Assembly (NCBI GenBank): GCA_028532985.1
Contig: JANCIK010000002.1
Location: 2,604,001-2,668,000, forward strand
Direction: 5' to 3'
Length of the DNA: 64,000 bases
Source of the DNA: Stropharia rugosoannulata
Taxonomy: Eukaryota; Basidiomycota; Agaricomycetes; Agaricales; Strophariaceae
Made by a program: the position numbers and the translations under genes
The notes under the pieces: generated by a model
The model's database searches: none
Told to the model about the DNA's origin: nothing
The model's input: the letters and a program-made list of their open reading frames with translations, nothing else
Part shown: positions 54,537-64,000 of the stretch, one piece after another
Numbering within the stretch: position 1 is the stretch's first letter
Layout of the letters: every line of letters starts with the position of its first letter

Positions 54537-55156
54537 ATGTCGCGCCCGCCCATAAACCCTGAAAAGACCGTCGCTGGAATCGCCCTTGATCCTCAGACAC
54601 TCGAGCGCGTTATCCCAGAGTCAAGGCGTCCTGATGGAACGTAGGTGTAATCTATTCCTTATACTGTACCGGCGTCGCGCTGCCATTCCTTTCTCTCACT
54701 GGCGCTGTCATTTGTAGTGTACGCAAACAAATAAAGATCCGACCTGGTTTCACCCCGCAAGAGGATGTGCGGCGATTTAGAGGCACTAGGCAGGCCCAGA
54801 TGGATGCCAACGCGCTACCAAAAGGACACATCATTGGATGGGCGCCTCCACCAAAGAGCACGGCTAACACGGCAACGGACGCAAAGCCTCTCTCAAAGAG
54901 CGCCAAGAAGAACGCTAAGCGGAAGGAGAAACGGGAGAAAGAGAAGGGTGAAGCTGTACCAGAGAACTGGGACGATGATGACGAGGAGATTAAATCCACT
55001 GAACCTGCTTCCTCAGCCACGAAAACGAGCACATCAACAGCTGCGGATCCGAAGGCCACTTCGGGCGAAAGCACCAGTAAGGGTCCAGAATCCAAGGCTG
55101 ACGAGCTTTCGAGTGATGCACTTGCCGACAAACTGGACAAGTTAGAAGTCAAATAA
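54537..55156 (+). CDS. PYM1: PYM, partner of Y14-Mago
   Basis: Two exons (54537-54640, 54718-55156) give 180 residues. PYM binds the Mago-Y14 dimer and removes exon-junction complexes from mRNA during translation. The N-terminal Mago-binding module reads RVIPESRRPDGTVRKQIKIR, GFTPQEDVRRF, matching the RPDGTxRK...GY.PQE pattern of the family. The middle has a Lys-rich helix (KSAKKNAKRKEKREKEKG) of the ribosome-binding type, then WDDDDEE and an acidic Ser/Thr tail ending LADKLDKLEVK. The gene shares a short bidirectional promoter with GPN3. Confidence 0.88.
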
Positions 55157-55315
55157 CAACTCATAAACTTGTCGTCGTGTAGGAATGTCGCCATGTAATT
55201 ATAGGCTCTATTATTGGAGATATGCTTCCACTAGGCGGTATACAGTTGTAATACATGTGTAATATATGAGAGCGTTCGATACCTATGACCAGTCCACCTT
55301 ATCCAAAAATGACTG

Positions 55316-56501
55316 CTACGTAACCCATTGTGAACTTTCCATTCCTTCTGTGGGTATATTTATGTCTGGCGGCGGCGTAGTAGGATGACTCTTTTCTGGC
55401 TTCTTGCTAGGTTGAATCTCCATCATAACGATGATGGCCACAACAAAAGATGAAAGTGTCACTAGTGAACAGAATTGATTGAAGAAGATAGCCTTGTAAT
55501 GAATGCACTAACCGACAGCTTTACGCATGTTGTCCCACTTGATTTCTTCAACATCCGTCCTAAGATCGCTCACACTGACAATAACTTTGTTCAGCAGCTC
55601 CTACAAGATATAAACAGATTAGTCCAGTTATGAAGAGCTCATACGTGCAACACAAACCTCGATACTGATGTCTTGTTGCTTTAGATCCGCTTTTGCCTCG
55701 TTCTTTCTGCTATCCAGCTCCATTTGTATCCTGTTCGTTAAGAATCAGTATTTTAAAAGATACAGTGGTAGAGGGAGCGATGTACTCATGCTTAAGGTTA
55801 CCGATATCCTCCTTCATTTTGACATCCAGTCTGTCAACCTCTCTGCGCAGTGCAGCCGTGGCGGCACGTATAGCCGCCGAGTCATTCTTCGTAGCCATTG
55901 TCATTTCTGCTCTTAGCTCTGAAAGCGCTGCACGAAACAGATACGCTTGCTAAGATGAGTGAGTGATGACTGTCCATAGGTATTGTAATAATATAGTAAA
56001 AATACGCACATTATCAAGGTCTTTTATAGTCAAGCCTTCTCTGCGCACCCTCCCTATGCGATCGACAAGCAAAGCTCTTGTGGCTCGCATTAAGCTTCGC
56101 GCGGTTTCTTCTGGGAACGTTTTCTCCAGAGCCTTGAAGAAGGCGTGGGTATGAAAGGGAGGACTGGTATACATAGGAGTGCTAAATGACGGGTCAGCCA
56201 TATAAGTCGTCGGGAGACCTGGTGTTTCTTCCTTGGCTCCAGAAGAAGAGGATGATTGTGAAGATGTCGCATCTGAAGATGAAGAGAAATGTGTGCTTTG
56301 GTTCGACGACGGAGGATTGTTATGTGACGCCATTGAAGCGGCCTGCGGAACGCTAGGGTCCCCTACATTCATGGCCGGCGCTGAAGAAGGCGGGTCTGAG
56401 ATTGACGGAACATTGTGAGTAAGACGATAAATCCCATTTAATCGGTGTTTATGGGAGAGAATGTGGCGTGAAGAAAAGCGGGAGAGCGAGCGAGATAGCA
56501 T
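55316..56501 (-). CDS. DUF1640 / CCDC90-MCUR1-FMP32-like mitochondrial inner-membrane protein
   Basis: Multi-exon gene. A Ser/Arg-rich N-terminus ([14 protein letters not shown]) fits a mitochondrial presequence. After a disordered Ser-rich stretch, the domain reads [59 protein letters not shown], then a long coiled coil ([34 protein letters not shown]) and a C-terminal membrane segment ([14 protein letters not shown]). This is the DUF1640 layout of MCUR1/CCDC90B and yeast FMP32, linked to calcium-uniporter regulation and respiratory-complex or proline metabolism. TAG is at 55316-55318. Confidence 0.85.
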
Positions 56502-57604
56502 TTGGATATTATAATCGCGCCGCTCGGGAGCGAGGCGCAGAACCTTTGTTTGTTCATGTGATAATCAAAAGCTTTTAGCTTTTGTGCATCATCAGGGGTT
56601 TTCTTACATTTTTTTGTCTCTTTCCCCCATCACTCGGACTATCGCTCGTCGCGGCTCGAGCTGCTTCAGTCTCAGCTTCCACTGAATACGGGAAAAGGCG
56701 TGCACATTCCACGCCTTTCCAGCTTCTGCCCTCTGTTCTCATCGTCACATATAACATGAATCGTGTGCGGTCTCTAGACCCAATCCAGATGCTGCCATCA
56801 TTCAAACGCCATATCATAAACGCCCCAAATCCCGTTCTCTCAGGGCCCCGTTCTACATTCAGTGGCGTATAGATTTACCTGACCTTCATCGATACGCCGA
56901 TATCAGTTCATGCTCATGTCTGCGTAGCGTGCTACAAGCCTGCTTGTGTACCGCTATTCCTCCCGTTTTCTTCCCTCGGTCATTCTACATCGTCATTCTT
57001 GGCTGCGGGTATATGTTTCTCATCAGGTTCTCGTGTTTGAAATCAACTTGCATAGGCTTACTCTAGAGTTGCATGCTGTTGCGTTCTTTTCATGCGAATG
57101 ATTGCCCCACTTCTATGCATGTGAACAACTCAAAAACTAGTGTTGCACAGGATATCTCCCGGTCTAGTTTGATCTGGTCCTCGCATTGCTAATCGTACTG
57201 TTCTGCTACTGCAGATGTTCAGGCGCATGCCTTTAAGTTAAGAGAAGCGAATTGACGCCTTTTGACCTCTCACGATAGCATAAGCGAACATTGAAAACTT
57301 GGATGAATTGGTAGATGAACTACGTCTCAAACTGACAGGCGTGTCTGTCGTTTGGTAATAACAGAGTCACCTCCGTGAGTATCCTACGGGTGCGTGGAGG
57401 TGTACTCGGCGTGCTTCTTCTGTTTTTCCCTTGGGAAGCACTGTTGGCGAAGTACGCCCCAGATGATTGGCTCAAGATAACGCGTCATTTATTTATTAAA
57501 TCCAAAAGGATGTACAAGATACAGCAGCATCGATAAACATAAACTTCGCCTTTCGCCGTTCATTTGCTTTAGCAATAACCTACGCCTCGATGCTCTACAG
57601 TGGC
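56502..57604. other. Intergenic region
   Basis: About 1.1 kb. Opposite open frames at 56575-56872 overlap each other; the minus one contains WRLNDGSIWIGSRDRTRF but I cannot build a gene from it. Nothing else seen. Confidence 0.45.
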
Positions 57605-59653
57605 TTATCGCCCTGTAAAGTGAATTTCAAGCCATCGTAATGGCGGATATGTGACTGCAGCGAAACCCGCAGCAAGCTGGTCCAGGACACAAATTGAGTC
57701 AATGCACTTTGGAGCCCACAACGCCACATACCTCGAAACCTAGATCAGTCCCGAACATACCACCTGCCTTTTTCCCAAGAGGCCCCGTGTACCACACCTC
57801 TGCCATGCCTACCACAGCGCCTGCAACGCCAAATCCATTTGCCAAAAGATTCGCAATACCTATCGGTAATCTGAAAAGAACGCGTGAATGATGCATCGGA
57901 ATTTTGATAATATCACAACTTACTTGCTTGGTGAGTCCCAGTCTTCGAACTTGTAGCCTCCCAGGCGGCCACCTTTCCTGCGGAAAAGGACATGCTCTTC
58001 TGCCACGATGACAGCAAACCAGGCAGTCCAATAGCCAAGGATTGAAAGGAAATTAGTTAAGATCGCTGAAAAGTGTTCTCTTCCGACGACTCCAGCAATC
58101 GTGTATGCTGCAAAGCAAACCGTTGTCCAAAAGAACCGGGGCACTTTAGCAAATGGTCTTCCCAAAGCCTGGATCGAAAGTCCAGCTGAATAGGTGTTGA
58201 CAATATTATTTAATCTGTGGATTTTCGCTTGTCAGATGAATCGTTTTGACTAATTCGTCCAACCTTACAAGTTAGACAGGGCGAGAAGTACGAGCAAGAA
58301 TTTGCCCCCTCCCCCCCATGGCTTGAGGACCTGTGCAACGAGACCGCCTGTTTCACCATCCGCATACGCGCTAACGTAGTCGGCGGCGCTGATAGATGAT
58401 AACGCCGCGCCCAAAATTTCCACCATGCATATCGGTACGTACAGGCCAACAAAGGTCATGCCAAATATCTTCCATGGTGAAACATTAGCGGGCATACGGC
58501 AGTTATAGTCCGCAGCGACAGGGGACCACTGTGGAGAGTTCTGGTCAGCTCAATAAATAACGTGTAGCGTGATACTCACCCCATTGAACGAGCCGAAAAC
58601 GATCCCTCCAAAAGTCAAAACATCGGCGGAGAGCGAGCGTCCAGTGTCCTGGTGCTTACGTTCTCCGGATACGTCGAAGCCGGCCTTAGCACCGAGTCCC
58701 CAGAGACAGAGCATGACGATGGTCATAGGGATCCATGCGTAGCGCTCCGACTTGTGTATGCTGTCGTAGCCGATGAAGCATGGTATTAAACTGAGGATGC
58801 CTACAATGACAACTCCGACCTCCAAGGGAAGGGTTCCTGGGTTGACAGCTGCTAGTGCCTGCCCGCCTAACACGACGGAAAGCACAGAAAACCCGAGCCT
58901 ATGTACATGGCAAGGGATATCGTCAGTCGCCGGAATCTCCTCATAAATAGTAAACGTACTCCGTGATAATATTTAAAATAGAGTAAATGGTGCACCCAAT
59001 GTACCCCGAGCTAAATCTTGATATTATCATCGTTCGCAGGCCTGTTTTTGGTCCCAAAGTTGCTATAAAGGACACTGAGCATGTTGCAAGCGCGCCAAAG
59101 CATAAAATGGTGGCAGCAGCCACACTGGAGAGACATTGATCAATTCATAGGTGATAGGTCTTATCTGATACTACACTCACGGAAGCGGGAGGTTGAACAG
59201 AGGCTGCGCAATTACGCCAATAGAAATAGTCGTAAGTACTGTATTCACGGACCTGATGCATGTTTTCAGCGATAAGCTGAAATGTCAGGCGACAGCGTGA
59301 CCTACCACCACATTAAAATACTACATCCCTTATCAGCATAGCTGCATAAAGAATTCTGAGTTGGTGGCTCACTTATTCCAAAAGTATGTAGCATCGCGCT
59401 GGTTCTCCGGAACCCGCTCTACGCCTCGCGCTTCGACACCGAATTCGAAAAGTTTAGCAAGGAAGGGCCCAAGTACCCCAAACCTAGCGACGATTGCACG
59501 ACTAGGTTCGTTGTCGACAGCGGCTCCCTCTCCACTGATGCTGACGGCATCAGACCTATGCACACTCGAACCCTCTTTGGTTGATGGTGCCATGTCCTCG
59601 GATATATGATTTTTCTCCTTGTCCAAGGTCGGGGCGGCACTGAAAGCAGCCAT
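57605..59653 (-). CDS. NCS1 purine-cytosine permease (FCY2-like)
   Basis: Multi-exon gene for a 12-TM proton symporter of cytosine, purines or related compounds in the plasma membrane. The N-terminal cytoplasmic part ends ARGVERVPENQRDATYFWNK, the family's entry signature. Membrane segments include ISIGVIAQPLFNLPLP, IATLGPKTGLRTMIISRFSSGY, LGFSVLSVVLGGQALAA, PCFIGYDSIHKSERYAW, WSPVAADYNCRMP (a conserved substrate-site region), KIFGMTFVGLYVPICMVEIL, LNNIVNTYSAGLSIQALG and YWTAWFAVIVAEEHVLFR. The C-terminus reads WLEIHFTGR with TAA at 57605-57607. I start at the Met of AAFSAAPTLDKEK; an upstream in-frame Met would add an unlikely hydrophobic leader. Confidence 0.9.
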
Positions 59654-60404
59654 GTCTCTCTGAGTCCTTCTAAAGCGGGATAGACCGGTTGGGAGATGAC
59701 TAAACAGAATAGAGCAGTTCCAAGGCAAGAAGGAAAGGGGCCGGGAGGAGTGGCTAAATGAATGGAGCACTTATTTGAGGTGTCTCCTTTCTTACAGAAA
59801 GTCAGTGGCCGCTCACGTACTGCTTAAAAATTCTCAGGAACAGTACCTTTGAACCTCAGGGGCCACAAGGAGCCGCGATGGCGCGTAGAAGAGAATTGTT
59901 GGGACGGATTTCCAGTCCTGGCGGAGATCTATTAATAGAACTTTGATCCTGCAAAATGTGGCATACAAATTCGCCGCTTTATGTAGTTGAGTGTACACGC
60001 CGGTCTCATCTTCGATTCGAATTGAAGCATCCATCCTCTCGAAGCTAAGAAAAATAAGGCGGCTCTGACTTCGTAGCTTACAAGGTATGGGCTTCCATAA
60101 GCTATCGAATCAATCATCGTTTATTCGGGGAATCTTTGGCTTCTTTGGAGCGTGTGCGTGAGTACAGAATGATGTCTGGGGTTAGTTAACGCCGACACAC
60201 TGTATGATGCTAGATGATACTGCATGATACTTATCGGAATACATGTGGGTCATTCCTTAAATATAAAATATTTATATACATACGTACTACAACATACAAA
60301 GTTTCTACAACGTGACTGCAAAGCGTAACGATAACACTGCGACAGAGTTTCATCTACCTACTTCAGGAGGACAACGGAATATACATTTACATTGTCTGTG
60401 GGCT
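59654..60404. other. Intergenic region
   Basis: Holds the NCS1 permease promoter and the 3' end of the 7TM gene. AT-rich near 60255-60290. No gene seen. Confidence 0.5.
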
Positions 60405-61792
60405 TTACATATAAGGCTCCTCGCCTTCACCGTCAAGTTGCTGTTTCTCAGCTTGGCTTTTGGAACGGGCCATGCCCGCGTGCAACATCGTCGGTTGGAG
60501 CTCCAGTCGCACACCTTGCGAGCCCACATCGTCCAAACCGGGGGAAACGGACCCTGTAGTCGCGGTAGGATATGGCATGCTGTCCTCGGTTGTGCTCATC
60601 CGCGGCTGCTTGAAACGGAGTTGTTGTGATTGAAGGCCTTCTTCCTGTCTTGCGAAAGTCCGACGACTCCATGCAGAGCCCTGAGCTACTCTGTATATAA
60701 TCAAGTAGCCCGCAATTTGCTACGAGAGAAAGACAGTCCATCAGAAAACATATACTTTTTTGCCTTGGTGATGAGGTCGCTTACCTGTGATGAATTTGCG
60801 ACAAAGAGAAAGATTTGATTCAATGGGTTGTTAAGCGCGTATGTCACGATGAAGATGATGCCACATCCCGAATAGAGCGCGGCAGATTCCACCATAATAG
60901 TCAACAAGGAGAAGTAGTCTCTCCCATGTTCGGCACTTTGGAATTTCATGATGCGCCGGCGGAATAGAAGGAGCTGAACCGAGATCAGGACAGTGAGGAT
61001 AACGTTCGCACTGACGGAAAGAACATAGTAAGATGTTCCAAGCTTAAGTGGAAGAGTGTTGTACAAGGAAAGGCCGGGCTTCGTCGACTGAATGGCCCAG
61101 ATTATTCCTAATACTGAGGATAGGTTCGACATAAGCTCAGAAGCACTAACGCGGAGAGAAGGTACTCACCAAGCGATGCCAAAATCATACAAGCTGGAAA
61201 CGATACAATGAAATAGGCCCAACCTTTACCAGATGCGCTGAGTATAATCCAGCACCTCCATAGCTAAAAGATCGTGAACAACAGTACAACATAGTGGTGA
61301 ACATAGCAATACCATTAGTAGATCCGCGAGAAAGGTCCCCGCAATAAACGAGGCATAAAAGGCAACATTTATTGGAAGGTATTCCGTCGACAGGAAATAT
61401 TGCCATGGCCCTCCCGGAAAGTTCCTATTGTCAATGTAGGTTTCTTCTGTCGTCCTTGCCTGCACAGCAGCAAAGATTGTGGCGATGGCAATAAGGACGG
61501 TGATATAAACGAGAAGAAAGAGAAACCGGCCACTACGTGAGCGGCGATTCCAAAGGTAGATAGCGCAAGACAGGTAAAGAGTGACCTGTATTCCTTACGT
61601 GGGTGTCAGGTGTAGGGTCGCCAGTTGAAACATGTGTGGCTTACCATAACCAACTCCTCCAAGAAAATCTCCTGCCAGAAACCCTCTTTCTAGAAATATA
61701 TCGGTCGCCGACTCGACGGGGCCATAATAAACACCTTTGACCGGAGTAGAAGTGCTCATAGCGGCCAACTGCCTTGCGTGGGTCGTCGTCAC
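60405..61792 (-). CDS. Orphan seven-TM membrane protein, Agaricomycete type
   Basis: Multi-exon gene with at least six or seven hydrophobic helices: VTLYLSCAIYLWNRR, FLFLLVYITVLIAIATIFAA, FYASFIAGTFLADLLMVLL, FIVSFPACMILASLVLGIIW, YYVLSVSANVILTVLISVQL, MVESAALYSGCGIIFIVTYAL, and a last one near IFLFVANSS. A RRRIMKF loop before TM6 and the tail of about 90 residues ending in DGEGEEPYM are cytoplasmic by the positive-inside rule. This resembles the large set of uncharacterised 7TM proteins in mushrooms. Ligand and function are unknown. The start could be 61792 or 61759. Confidence 0.72.
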
Positions 61793-63105
61793 GGGGGTAT
61801 ATGAAGGTAAGGGACACTCGAGGGACCAGATGCTTATATGGCAATGTTACATGTCGTAAAGGAAGTAACAAGTCGGCCATTTTATAAGAAAAATTCACAT
61901 CTGCTACTAGCCGCGCATAGCCGCTATTCATAAAGTCTAAAAATAGACATCCCGACCTCGTCAGGATAACAGTTTCTATTTATAGCACTTCTTATGTTCT
62001 GATGCTGGATCACACTGCCTGACAATGCTTAACGTCCAAGTGCGATTATGTATAACTCATCACCATGGTAGAACACTAGACATACACAATCAAGTGTTCG
62101 CTGACCACCTGTGACTAGTGACTCCTCATCCCATCAAACAGTGGGGCATCTGTCTTCACCGGAGATTCCCCAATTCAAAATGCACTAGTGAATGATGTGG
62201 CATCTTCACTCACCAGATAACGAAGCTGATGGTGAGAGGTCTAGGAGGTCCTTGGAGCGTCAGGACTCACAGTGGGAGTAGTGGCCATGCCTGTAGTAAA
62301 CCATCTGCTTGTCGGTACACCGTCGCCGGACAAGCGGCATACATGGATGTCATGAAAATTTCACGGGCAGACCGAGTCATGGAATGGAAGAGTAAAGCTC
62401 AGGAAATCCGTTCATGTTTATGCCGGCAAATTCGCGCGTAGAGCGTAGCGAATGCTGCGGTATAACCTAATGGACTGCCTCGAGTTCTAATCGGATAATC
62501 ACGTTTGTCCCGAGAATAAGTTACTGATTGCTTCCTCCTCGATCAAGTCCGAATCCAAGCTCGTCCGAAGGTGACGCTCGCTTATAGCACTGCATCTTTC
62601 TCGAGATAATCTGTCTCCTTATCTGACACCCTCTGCTATTTTACTGAAGCATTGCTGGCGTCGAGCTGTGAAGTCTATTCGATGTAGAAGGCAACCAGTG
62701 TTCTGAGCAGTATATTGCAATAGACTTTAGGTTTAGTTGGACTGTCTTTCCACTGGTTGCATGCGGGTGGGTAAGTAGGTTGATTATGTCTGCTGCCGTA
62801 ATTTATGATCATCGAGGCAATTTTAAGGACGTAGAACTTTATGTACATGAGCTCGGAAATTGCAGCCACATAATCTTGTTCGCTTCGTTGATGCAGTCCG
62901 GCGGGCTGAGGACCGAGGTTTGGTAGGAATGTCAGGGACGGCTAACATGCACCACATGCGGCGACTAATATGCTTGAATGAACCGCTTTTCCTGAAGAGA
63001 TGCTGTAATTCTCAAGATTGGGAATTAAAAAAAAGAGGTAAAGCACAGCTTAAATGCAGTCGTTATACAACATGCGTAGATTGCCGCGGCAACATGCCAA
63101 AAAGA
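61793..63105. other. Intergenic region
   Basis: About 1.3 kb with no supportable gene; short open frames only. Confidence 0.5.
63099..63103 (-). terminator. Pol III terminator of the tRNA gene
   Basis: A run of five T on the minus strand, beginning three bases after the tRNA 3' end. Confidence 0.7.
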
Positions 63106-63186
63106 TGCCCGCTGGCTGGTTTGAACAACCGACCTCGCCATTGCGCAACGTACGAGTGGCGCGCTCTACCACTGAGCTAAGAGGGC
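63106..63186 (-). tRNA. tRNA-Thr (anticodon CGU) with 9-nt intron
   Basis: Read on the minus strand it folds into a full cloverleaf. The acceptor arms are GCCCTCT and AGCGGGC with one T-C mismatch at pair 5-68 and discriminator A. Positions 8-9 are TA. The D arm is GCTC-AGTGGTA-GAGC, containing box A. The anticodon stem is CGCCA/TGGCG with loop CT-CGT-A..A. A 9-nt insertion (CGTTGCGCA) follows position 37, the standard tRNA intron place. The variable loop is AGGTC and the T arm GGTTG-TTCAAAC-CAGCC carries box B. It decodes ACG. Confidence 0.88.
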
Positions 63187-63847
63187 TATATATGGCAATT
63201 TGTCTGTTATCTTATCGAGAAAAACGACGCCATGCCGAGTTATGCGTACCCTCTAGTTGCTATTCGCACCGGCGTCTGGGCGTCTAAATGGATGTAAAGA
63301 TTGCATGCGTCACTAGCGTAATGAGTGCCCTAATTTATGTGTAGACGAACCGGCCTGCGTCGCTCGGTGACGTTAGAATGAGCAACGGTGGCATGCCTGG
63401 ACCCTTGGTTTACATACTGCACAAGATAAGTAACCGAACGATAGCGTTATTAGCCCTTTCTTTGAATTCTGCTGGACACGCAGTACGTACTTTTCGTCTG
63501 GCTCGGACATAGGCAGCTATAATTTGCCAGCATCTCACCTTATCATGGCAGGATTACTTGGAGCCTGCTATGCGGCGCGAAAGAAATGCGGACGGGCACG
63601 ACGATGGGGTTCTTATTTGAGCGGCGTCCCGAGCACGAGTGTGATATGTAAACAGAGAACATGCCGGGGCCAGGACGTTGAGATAAGATGCTTACACGTG
63701 CAATCTAATCAACAGATCCCAGCCGCTCGGAAGCGGTTCGCGTTTCAGCATCTTTCGCAGGTCAACCACAATAGAGCCACTGGAGGCCATTGTATAAATT
63801 CGCGTCCTGCGTTTCTGTGCCCCACAGCTGCTCACCTCTAGCCAACA
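63187..63847. other. Intergenic region with promoter of the last gene
   Basis: No gene seen. TATAAAT at 63793-63799 lies about 50 bp before the start of the next gene. Confidence 0.5.
63793..63799 (+). promoter_or_regulatory. TATA box of the Tyr/Gln-rich gene
   Basis: TATAAAT about 50 bp upstream of the start codon at 63848, a plausible fungal core promoter distance. Confidence 0.5.
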
Positions 63848-64000
63848 ATGACTGCCTACTATCCCTCGCAGGCCGGCTACGCTCACTCCCAGCCCGTCGT
63901 CTACGCGCCCAGCCAGGGCTACCAACCAGCATATGGAATGTCTGCAGGCTACGCCCCGACGGGCGGCATCATGTACGTGCCCTCTGCTCTCCAAATCTCT
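63848..64000 (+). CDS. Tyr/Gln/Gly-rich small protein, 3' cut by window
   Basis: The start codon at 63848 follows CCAACA, a good fungal context. The first 40 residues are Tyr, Ala, Pro and Gln-rich (YYPSQAGYAHSQPVVY, SQGYQPAYGMSAGYAP) with no recognised domain. A GTACGTG donor at about 63971 may end exon 1. The composition resembles prion-like or adhesive low-complexity proteins. The function is unknown. Confidence 0.5.
   Translation, partial: MTAYYPSQAGYAHSQPVVYAPSQGYQPAYGMSAGYAPTGGIMYVPSALQIS

Noticed and set aside
56575..56872. Opposite-strand open frames between the DUF1640 and permease genes
   Set aside because: Neither could be extended through plausible introns to a start with family resemblance.

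Overview
The window looks like nuclear DNA from a basidiomycete fungus, most likely a wood- or litter-decaying Agaricomycete. Genes are dense and carry many introns of about 45-65 nt with GTRNGT donors. Gene content fits this: a glucuronoyl esterase with a fungal cellulose-binding module, a short secreted tyrosinase, an HMG-box regulator, an HNH-type protein of the kind multicopy in Agaricomycetes, an F-box protein and orphan 7TM receptors. I support about 26 protein genes (two cut by the window ends, one frameshifted) and one tRNA. Exon structures were worked out by eye from splice signals, frame and family resemblance; several sum exactly to an open frame.

Region by region. 1-8300 is GC-rich and holds housekeeping genes: the C-terminal part of Elongator subunit ELP2, a strongly divergent eIF4A-like DEAD-box protein, an RRM protein, the LYR-type ATP-synthase assembly factor FMC1, and SUA5 for tRNA t6A synthesis. 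8300-14100 has no gene I can support but is full of short direct and inverted repeats. 14100-24200 holds an HMG-box factor, a DUF302-like protein, a decayed HNH gene near two copies of a 60-bp repeat, a BBE-type flavin oxidase, an equilibrative nucleoside transporter and mitochondrial ribosomal protein uL24m. 25141-26241 is a complete foldback-type transposable element with 7-bp target duplications and long arms built from TGCGCG motifs phased at about 21 bp.

27000-32500 holds a rhodopsin-domain 7TM protein, the tyrosinase, and a TRP1-like protein that keeps indole-glycerol-phosphate synthase but lacks the glutaminase domain and has a degenerate PRAI domain. 34500-42200 holds a Ser/Pro-rich protein and a 1,483-residue protein with four predicted LC8 (dynein light chain) binding motifs and a coiled coil. 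43500-53000 holds the glucuronoyl esterase, the F-box protein, an HSP20-like protein and a 2-oxoglutarate oxygenase. 53200-61800 holds GPN3 and PYM head to head, a DUF1640/CCDC90-type mitochondrial protein, an NCS1 nucleobase permease and a 7TM protein. The end holds a tRNA-Thr(CGU) with a 9-nt intron and the start of a Tyr/Gln-rich protein.

The genes do not form one pathway. Loose themes are translation and RNA handling (ELP2, SUA5, PYM, pseudo-eIF4A, tRNA), mitochondrial biogenesis (FMC1, uL24m, DUF1640) and nucleobase/nucleoside uptake (ENT, NCS1). The most novel-looking items are the helically phased foldback element, the catalytically dead eIF4A-like protein with a 10-nt microexon, the cut-down TRP1 paralogue, the LC8-binding array, and a pair of adjacent perfect palindromes upstream of the F-box gene.
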